DNA of 20,062 bases from an uncultured Muribaculaceae bacterium (GTDB taxonomy: Bacteria; Bacteroidota; Bacteroidia; Bacteroidales; Muribaculaceae), in the NCBI GenBank assembly GCA_934590135.1, contig CAKTOT010000033.1, positions 1-20,062 on the forward strand, read 5' to 3'. The position numbers were made by a program, and so were the translations under genes. Positions 15,014 to 20,062 of this stretch are shown one piece after another (within the stretch, counting starts at the first letter, position 1; the number at the start of each line of letters is the position of its first letter). The notes under the pieces are model-generated. The model saw nothing but the letters and a program-made list of their open reading frames with translations, ran no database searches and was not told where the DNA came from.

Positions 15014-16918
15014 ATGGACGAAAATATTATAAAAACACTGCCTGATGCCGTGGCTAACCAAATAGCCGCCGGCGAGGTAATCCAACGTCCGGCGTCTGTG
15101 GTTAAGGAGCTTGTAGAAAATGCCATAGATGCCGGTGCCACTGATGTACAGATAGTTATCAAGGACGCAGGAAAGACTTTGATACAGGTAGTGGACAACG
15201 GCTGTGGAATGTCGGCGATAGATGCACGTATGGCTTTCGAACGCCATGCGACTTCCAAGATCAGACGTGCCGACGACTTGTTTACGCTCCATACCATGGG
15301 CTTTAGAGGCGAGGCTCTGCCCAGTATCGTGGCCGTCAGCGAAGTTGAAATGCGCACGCAACGTCCAGGCGACAGCGTGGGTACATGCATTGTCATCAAG
15401 GGCTCCGAGTTTCAGAGCCAAGAGCCTTGCGTATGCACTCCGGGTACCAATATTATGGTCAAGCATTTGTTCTTCAATTTTGTGGCTCGTCGTCGCTTTC
15501 TCAAGAAGGACTCGGTGGAATACAGCCACATACTGCACGAATTTGAGCGCTTGGCATTGGTGAACACTGATGTGGCCTTTACGTTGATACATAATGATGC
15601 GCTCGAATACCAACTGCCGCGCCAATCGCTCAAACAACGTATCGGCGCATTGTTTGGACGTAATGTCGAGAATAACATAATACCGATAGAAACCGCTGTG
15701 TCCGTAGGTAAGATTACAGGGTACGTGGGTCTACCTCAAGGCGCACGCCGGCGCAATGCCTGTCAGTACTTTTTTGTCAACGGACGCAATATGCGTCATC
15801 CGTATTTCCATAAGGCGGTAATGACCTGTTATCAAGACCTTATAAGCGCCGATGTGCAGCCCAATTACTTTATAAACTTCGAGGTACCGGCCGATCGTGT
15901 CGACGTCAATGTCCATCCGCAGAAGCACGAAATCAAGTTTGAAGACGAGCAACTGATGTGGCAGGTGCTTACGGCGGCGGTCAAGGAGTCGCTCGGTAAG
16001 TATAATGTAGCTCCGGCCATAGATTTTGATGCCACGGATGTCCCTGATATTCCGCCGCTTAATCCAAACGCCAAGGCGCCGGACCGCGCCGTCAACGACT
16101 CGTTGGACCCGAATTATAATCCGTTTGCTACTTCGATGCCGGATGCACCTGTATCCGGTATATATCACGGAGACTATGCGGGCGGAGGTCGTTATACAGA
16201 ACGAAGCTCGTCACTCAACCGAGATTGGGAAAAACTTTATCAGCGTTTCAACGATGGCGGAATACCGTTGGAAGAGACTTCTGCATCCGCTACACAGACC
16301 ACCATAGAGCTTGGGACAGAACCGACCGGTGAAGCCTCGAACCATACGCATAAACGGTTGATGCATTTTGACAACCGTTACATTTTGTGTGAAAACAAGG
16401 AGGGACTGCTGATAGTAGATGCTCGCCGTGCCCATATTGCGATATTGTTTGACCGCTATATCAATGGTTTGGGGCAGGGCACACTGCCGTCCCAGCAGTT
16501 ACTCTTTGAGGAAGAAGCCGAAATCGATTGCGCCGCCTCGCCTATGGCCTCTGAGATATTACCCGAGTTGGAACGTCTGGGTTTCCGTATCAATAAAAAG
16601 GATGCAACACACTGGAATATTTCGGCTGCCCCGGCCGCCCTCAATGGTATCAGCGCGGCCGAAAATCTTGTCTCCATCATCCGGCAGATAGCCGAAAGCG
16701 GTGGTGTAGAAAGCGCAGGTGCCGACATACAACGACGCCTTGCTCTTGCCATGGCTCACACATCGGCCATAGAAGCACGTCAGCCTCTGAGCGAAGACGA
16801 AATGGAACGAATACTCAGCGACCTTTTCCGCCTGCCGGCTCCCGGCTATACTCCGGACGGCCTTGTCGTTATGTACACTCTCCCCATATCATCCATCAAT
16901 GCCTTCTTCGGCAGATAA
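15014..16918 (+). CDS. mutL: DNA mismatch repair protein MutL (endonuclease motif not conserved)
   Basis: A 634-residue MutL, the ATPase linking MutS mismatch recognition to strand removal. The GHKL ATPase is intact: VVKELVENAIDAGA with Glu32 and Asn36, DNGCGM (61-66), ATSK (79-82) and GFRGEAL (96-102); FFVNGRNMRHP and VDVNVHPQK follow. After a Pro/Asn-rich linker the C-terminal dimerisation domain begins near NRYILCENKEGLLIVD. The usual nuclease motif DQHAxxExxxxE is replaced by DARRAHIAILFD from Asp469, and the CPHGRP-type zinc segment is PGYTPDG, so metal-dependent nicking is doubtful. An in-frame ATG at 15008 lies almost inside the promoter box; 15014 is therefore preferred. Divergent from manA. 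Confidence 0.94.
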   Translation: MDENIIKTLPDAVANQIAAGEVIQRPASVVKELVENAIDAGATDVQIVIKDAGKTLIQVVDNGCGMSAIDARMAFERHATSKIRRADDLFTLHTMGFRGEALPSIVAVSEVEMRTQRPGDSVGTCIVIKGSEFQSQEPCVCTPGTNIMVKHLFFNFVARRRFLKKDSVEYSHILHEFERLALVNTDVAFTLIHNDALEYQLPRQSLKQRIGALFGRNVENNIIPIETAVSVGKITGYVGLPQGARRRNACQYFFVNGRNMRHPYFHKAVMTCYQDLISADVQPNYFINFEVPADRVDVNVHPQKHEIKFEDEQLMWQVLTAAVKESLGKYNVAPAIDFDATDVPDIPPLNPNAKAPDRAVNDSLDPNYNPFATSMPDAPVSGIYHGDYAGGGRYTERSSSLNRDWEKLYQRFNDGGIPLEETSASATQTTIELGTEPTGEASNHTHKRLMHFDNRYILCENKEGLLIVDARRAHIAILFDRYINGLGQGTLPSQQLLFEEEAEIDCAASPMASEILPELERLGFRINKKDATHWNISAAPAALNGISAAENLVSIIRQIAESGGVESAGADIQRRLALAMAHTSAIEARQPLSEDEMERILSDLFRLPAPGYTPDGLVVMYTLPISSINAFFGR

Positions 16919-16977
16919 TGCTCAGCTTTTGAAATACTTAGCTTGGAAATTGTATACGGTTATTTTAATAAAAGATT

Positions 16978-17708
16978 ATGACGCAGAAGAAGCTTACTCA
17001 GGCACAACAAGTTGTAGACGTATTGCGTAAGAAGGCGGATATGCCACGCTTGGCAATTTGTATCGAATGGTAGATACTCGGTCGTGGCCGACTAAGACCC
17101 CAAATGAGTCTATACGAAGAATTGTACAGCAAACCAAGGAGATTTTCAGAGTACAACCGGGATTATGGGCTTTGGAAGAGTGCCGAGCAGAGGTTATGCG
17201 CAAATTCGATATACAGTCTAAGGACGCAAAAAGCGAGGAAAAGTTTACGCATAGTTATTTTCAGGGCCTGATTATTGAGATTGGCAATATGAAGCACTTC
17301 ACGACCTATGTCCCTGCACAGGATCAGAATCGGAGGTTTCTTGAACGGCCTTTGAAGGATGTTTGCTCGACGATTCAGATACCCCAATTCTCGTATGAAC
17401 GTATTACCGATAGGGCTAAAACGGTGGATGCAATATGGTTTAATGACCGTAAGATGCCGGACAGTTTTTTCGAAGTGGAACACTCTACCGATATACAGAA
17501 TTCCGTTGCTAAATTCTGTGATTTACAGGATTTCTATAGCCGCTTTTTTATCGTTGCGCCACGGAGTCGAAAAGAGCAATTTGAAAAAGTGCTGGACCGT
17601 ACTGCCTTTCGCGAGATGAAAGGGCGAATTTTATTCCACAGCTACGAAAGTGTCTTGGGACAATATGAATTGATGTGTAAATTGAATGCCGCCGGAGAAC
17701 TCATTTGA
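16978..17708 (+). pseudogene. Frameshifted winged-helix (HARE-HTH-like) + PD-(D/E)XK nuclease gene
   Basis: An ATG at 16978 opens MTQKKLTQAQQVVDVLRKK but this frame stops at a TAG (17071-17073). The +1 shifted frame, open from 17031, reads GGYATLGNLYRMV and continues to 17708. Joining the two near 17034 (as if one G were lost from GGG) restores about 240 residues. The first 70 resemble the HARE-HTH winged helix (GGYATLGNLYRMVD, SIRRIVQ, GLWALEE). The rest looks like a PD-(D/E)XK nuclease: HSYFQGLIIEIGN with the helix Glu, VDAIWF with Asp (codon 17427), and FFEVEHSTDI with Glu-Val-Glu (17472-17480), an E-x-E variant of ExK. Probably a solitary restriction-type enzyme; no methyltransferase is nearby. 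It appears less GC-rich than its neighbours. A sequencing error is possible. Without correction, only a fragment from a TTG at 17058 would be called. Confidence 0.7.
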
Positions 17709-17767
17709 TTTTCTATAGTGTAGTTTAGGATTATTCCTCTTTTACTTCTTTGCTGCAAAATAGTGGT

Positions 17768-19120
17768 TCACTTGTGGCTGTTGTGATTGTCCAAAGGAGC
17801 CCAGCGTTGGCGGAGGGGGAAGCGCGTGGGGAGGATGAGCAGTCGCAGGCCGGATGAGTAGGTGAAGTAGCCCCAAACCCAATTGATGAATACGGAGATT
17901 TTGTTGCGCATTCCCAGCAGCGACAATAGGTGGATTGCCATCCAAGCTATCCATGCGGGACGGCCGTAGATGTGCATCCTGGGACGAGGTAGGTCGACGA
18001 CGGCTCGGTTGCGTCCGACCGTAGCCATACTTCCCTTGTCTTTGTATACAAAAGGGCGTCGGCGTGCGGCTTCTTTGCCGAGGTTGTGCGCTAAGTTGAT
18101 GCCTTGCTGTATGGCCACTTGCGCTACTTGCGGGCACCCGTGCGGATAGCGCTCGTCACTGTGCGATGCAATGTCGCCGATGGCGAAGACGTCCTGCAGT
18201 CCGGATACGCGGTTGAATTCGTCTACCTCGAAACGTCCGCCACGAGCCATCTGTGGTTGTGTGCCGACAAATGAGAATGGTATGCCTTTGACGCCGGCGG
18301 TCCAGATTACCATTTCGCTGTACATCTGCGTCCCGTCGGTGAATGTTATGGTATTGTTTTCATAACTCTTGACCAATGTGTTAAGGCGTACATCCACCAT
18401 CAAGTGATCCATATACTCGAGGGCGTGTGCCGAGGATTGTTCGCCCATAGCTTGCAGCAGTCGTCCGGTGCCCTCAATGAGTGTCACTTTCACGTCATCG
18501 ATGCTTATGCCGGGGTACTCGCGCCGCAGAATGTAGCGTTTCATCTCGCCTATGGCTCCGGCTATTTCGACGCCGGCCGGACCACCTCCGATTATTGCAA
18601 ATGACAACAGACGGCGCCGCTTGTCGGCGTCCGACTCCAGAGATGCGCGCTCCAGCCTAGCCAAAATGTCGTTGCGACACCGTATGGCTTCGGGTACGGA
18701 TTTGAGCGTATATACGCGTTGTTGCAATGTGTCGTTGCCGAAGAAGTTGTTGGTGGTGCCGGCGGCGATGACCAGAGTATCATAGTGTATGGTTTCGTAC
18801 TGGGTGCGTACAATCTTGGTCTGTGTGTCTATCTCTGATACTTCACCCAGATGGAAAGAGCAGCCGCGAAGCTTTCGACTACGCATTTCGCGCCTCAATG
18901 GGAAGCTAATGCTACCGGGGTCCAATCCGGCTGACGCCACTTGATAGAACAACGGTGGAAAGCTATGGAAATTGAAGCGGTCGATGACGATGACGTTCCA
19001 TAGTCGTTTATCCAGTCGCTTGACGAGGTTTAGCCCGGCAAATCCTCCTCCGATGACTACGAGAGTTCTTTTTGCGGTGTCTTTACCCGAGCTGCTGTAT
19101 GATGTGTTGTGTATGTCCAT
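17768..19120 (-). CDS. ndh: Type II NADH dehydrogenase (NDH-2), FAD-dependent
   Basis: A 450-residue two-dinucleotide-binding-domain flavoprotein. The FAD loop GGGFAGL is at 24-30, the NADH loop IIGGGPAGVEIAG at 176-188, and the second FAD motif DVFAIGD at 310-316. The quinone-side motif CPQVAQVAIQQG follows. The C-terminal region (about 385-430: IAWMAIHLLSLLGMRNKISVF and further aromatic-hydrophobic residues) is the membrane-anchoring part of NDH-2. The enzyme passes electrons from NADH to the quinone pool without pumping ions. The start at 19120 leaves an 18-residue polar lead before the first beta strand; TTLVVIGGG is clear. No convincing TAnnTTTG is seen in the 128 nt upstream. It converges on the broken nuclease gene. 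Confidence 0.9.
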   Translation of the reverse strand: MDIHNTSYSSSGKDTAKRTLVVIGGGFAGLNLVKRLDKRLWNVIVIDRFNFHSFPPLFYQVASAGLDPGSISFPLRREMRSRKLRGCSFHLGEVSEIDTQTKIVRTQYETIHYDTLVIAAGTTNNFFGNDTLQQRVYTLKSVPEAIRCRNDILARLERASLESDADKRRRLLSFAIIGGGPAGVEIAGAIGEMKRYILRREYPGISIDDVKVTLIEGTGRLLQAMGEQSSAHALEYMDHLMVDVRLNTLVKSYENNTITFTDGTQMYSEMVIWTAGVKGIPFSFVGTQPQMARGGRFEVDEFNRVSGLQDVFAIGDIASHSDERYPHGCPQVAQVAIQQGINLAHNLGKEAARRRPFVYKDKGSMATVGRNRAVVDLPRPRMHIYGRPAWIAWMAIHLLSLLGMRNKISVFINWVWGYFTYSSGLRLLILPTRFPLRQRWAPLDNHNSHK

Positions 19121-19248
19121 AGGTGGAATGTCTTAATTGTTGCGATAAAGGCGGTGCGCTTGTTTCTGCTACACCGTATTTATATATAACAAATCTGATG
19201 CCAAAATGGTTTTGGGTAATGTATGCTACCGTTCCCATAGGCATAGAC

Positions 19249-19280
19249 AAAGCCCCCGGACATGGATGTCCGAGGGCTTT
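19249..19280 (-). terminator. Rho-independent terminator downstream of rpsP
   Basis: AAAGCCC-C-CGGACA (19249-19262) pairs with TGTCCG-A-GGGCTTT (19267-19280), 13 base pairs with one C/A mismatch and a 4-nt loop. It begins 26 nt past the rpsP stop. Flanking A and T runs on both sides form part of the stem and give only a short U-tract in the rpsP direction. Confidence 0.75.
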
Positions 19281-19306
19281 ATAGTGATTAGAGCTCGAGA
19301 CGTGCC

Positions 19307-19876
19307 TTATTCGGCGGCGGGAGCTTCGGCTTCAGCGGCAGGAGCTTCGGCTTCGCCTTCTTGGGCGGCAGCTTCGGCAGCGGCAGCAGCCTCGGCTTCG
19401 GCCTTGGCAGCGGCGATTTCGGCTTTCTTCTTAGCTACGGCTTCGGCCTTAGCTTTGTTCTTGGCCTCTTCTTCGGCCAGACGTGTCTGAGCCTCTTGTT
19501 TCTTCTTGTCGGCTTCCGAAGTCTTTACGGCTTCAATTTTCTTGCTCTTGTCAGCCTTCCAGGCATCGAAGCGGCGTTGAGCCTCGGCTTCGTCGAAAGC
19601 GCCTTTCTTGACGCCGCCCTGAAGGTGTTTCATCAGCATCACGCCCTCGCTGGACAGGATGTTGCGTACGGTGTTGGTGGGTTGAGCGCCGGTGTTAACC
19701 CAATACAAAGCACGTTCGAAATTCAGTGTGATTGTGGCGGGATTGGTGTTGGGGTTGTACGAACCAATTCGCTCAATGAATCGACCATCTCGTGGTGCTC
19801 TGCTGTCGGCGATAACAATAGGATAGAACGCATAGTTCTTGCGACCATGGCGTTGCAGTCTGATTTTTGTTGCCAT
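19307..19876 (-). CDS. rpsP: 30S ribosomal protein S16 with long charged C-terminal tail
   Basis: A 189-residue S16, a small-subunit assembly protein contacting 16S rRNA. Residues 1-90 are the S16 core: MATKIRLQRHGRKNYAFYPIV, ADSRAPRDGRFIERIGSYNP and the RALYWVNTGAQPTNTVRNILS stretch. From about residue 93 a Lys/Ala/Glu-rich segment continues to the end, passing from KADKSKKIEAVKTSEADKKK through Ala/Glu helices to an acidic APAAE repeat. E. coli S16 is about 82 residues; long tails occur in Bacteroidetes and their role is unknown. It has a perfect -33/-7 promoter, a 54-nt spacing to the ATG, a shared leader element and a downstream terminator, so it may be a single-gene unit. Confidence 0.96.
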   Translation of the reverse strand: MATKIRLQRHGRKNYAFYPIVIADSRAPRDGRFIERIGSYNPNTNPATITLNFERALYWVNTGAQPTNTVRNILSSEGVMLMKHLQGGVKKGAFDEAEAQRRFDAWKADKSKKIEAVKTSEADKKKQEAQTRLAEEEAKNKAKAEAVAKKKAEIAAAKAEAEAAAAAEAAAQEGEAEAPAAEAEAPAAE

Positions 19877-19907
19877 TAAACGTTGTTTTGTAAAGTGTTA
19901 TGTAAGT
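19876..19907 (-). promoter_or_regulatory. Leader element shared with the winged-helix gene (copy at rpsP)
   Basis: On the minus strand ACTTACATA (19907-19899) and CAAAACAACGTTTAA (19890-19876) occur 8 nt apart; the last A is the first base of the rpsP ATG. Both blocks match the leader at 11423-11456 exactly. The element could act in translation initiation, for instance by structure or repressor binding at the start codon. Confidence 0.5.
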
Positions 19908-19930
19908 TGTGTTGTGCTGTTAAGCGACTG

Positions 19931-19962
19931 CAAAGGTACGCATTTTCTCCGTAATCACCAAA
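19931..19962 (-). promoter_or_regulatory. Promoter of rpsP
   Basis: On the minus strand TTTG (19962-19959), a 20-bp spacer, and TACCTTTG (19938-19931): both elements and the spacing match the Bacteroidetes consensus exactly. Confidence 0.85.
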
Positions 19963-20062
19963 CATTCCGACCTTTTTTCCGCTTATGTAGAGTCAAGTGG
20001 CAAGTGCAAAATTAATGAATCATTTTGTAGAACTCAACTTTTGGAGAGGAAAAGCCTAATTT
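19963..20062. other. Window edge, no gene recognised
   Basis: About 100 AT-rich bases upstream of the rpsP promoter. I see no significant ORF, RNA gene or hairpin; any gene here continues beyond the window. Confidence 0.4.

Noticed and set aside
19361..19879. 172-residue plus-strand Gly/Leu/Phe-rich ORF opposite rpsP
   Set aside because: It is the mirror of the Ala/Glu/Lys codon repeats of the S16 tail; no independent support.

Overview
The window looks like chromosomal core-genome DNA from the order Bacteroidales, possibly a Muribaculaceae-like gut organism; the family is a guess. Three things support the order. Many genes are preceded by the Bacteroidetes -7 element TAnnTTTG, several with a TTTG-like -33 element about 20 bp upstream. 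Start codons sit in A/T-rich leaders without Shine-Dalgarno sequences. Several proteins are Bacteroidetes types: a long-tailed S16, a BamD lipoprotein followed by an omega-like subunit, an HU/SPOR fusion, and a DUF2520 - KdsC - Maf run.

Layout. 1-1310 (minus): the N-terminal part of tgt (queuosine tRNA modification) and an NDP-sugar-type nucleotidyltransferase 2 nt apart. 1407-1464: divergent promoters. 1546-5503 (plus): priA (replication restart), an overlapping 50-residue predicted membrane ORF, bamD and an rpoZ-like gene. 5506-5944: a fold-capable spacer, then a strong promoter, two identical tRNA-Arg(ACG) genes and a terminator. 6235-8459 (plus): a secreted TPR protein and an HU-like/transmembrane/SPOR protein. 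8539-11064 (plus): a tight cluster of nitroreductase, DUF2520 Rossmann protein, KdsC-like phosphatase and Maf. 11192-11401 (minus): a small winged-helix protein. 11639-12577 (plus): rsgA. 12699-14930 (minus): manA and an orphan ATP-grasp-like gene. 15014-16918 (plus): mutL. 16978-17708 (plus): a nuclease gene broken by one frameshift. 17768-19120 (minus): type II NADH dehydrogenase. 19307-19876 (minus): rpsP.

Together these are housekeeping functions: translation (tgt, two tRNA genes, rsgA, rpsP, rpoZ), replication and repair (priA, mutL), envelope and sugar metabolism (bamD, kdsC, manA, nucleotidyltransferase, HU/SPOR) and respiration (ndh). The only clearly accessory gene is the frameshifted winged-helix/PD-(D/E)XK nuclease beside mutL.

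The least explained observations are four: that broken nuclease; a two-block leader element shared by rpsP and the small winged-helix gene at matching distances from their promoters; -7 boxes so close to the mutL and HU/SPOR starts that leaderless mRNAs are predicted; and the small membrane ORF coupled to priA. I found no CRISPR array, prophage, intact insertion sequence or complete multi-gene defence system.
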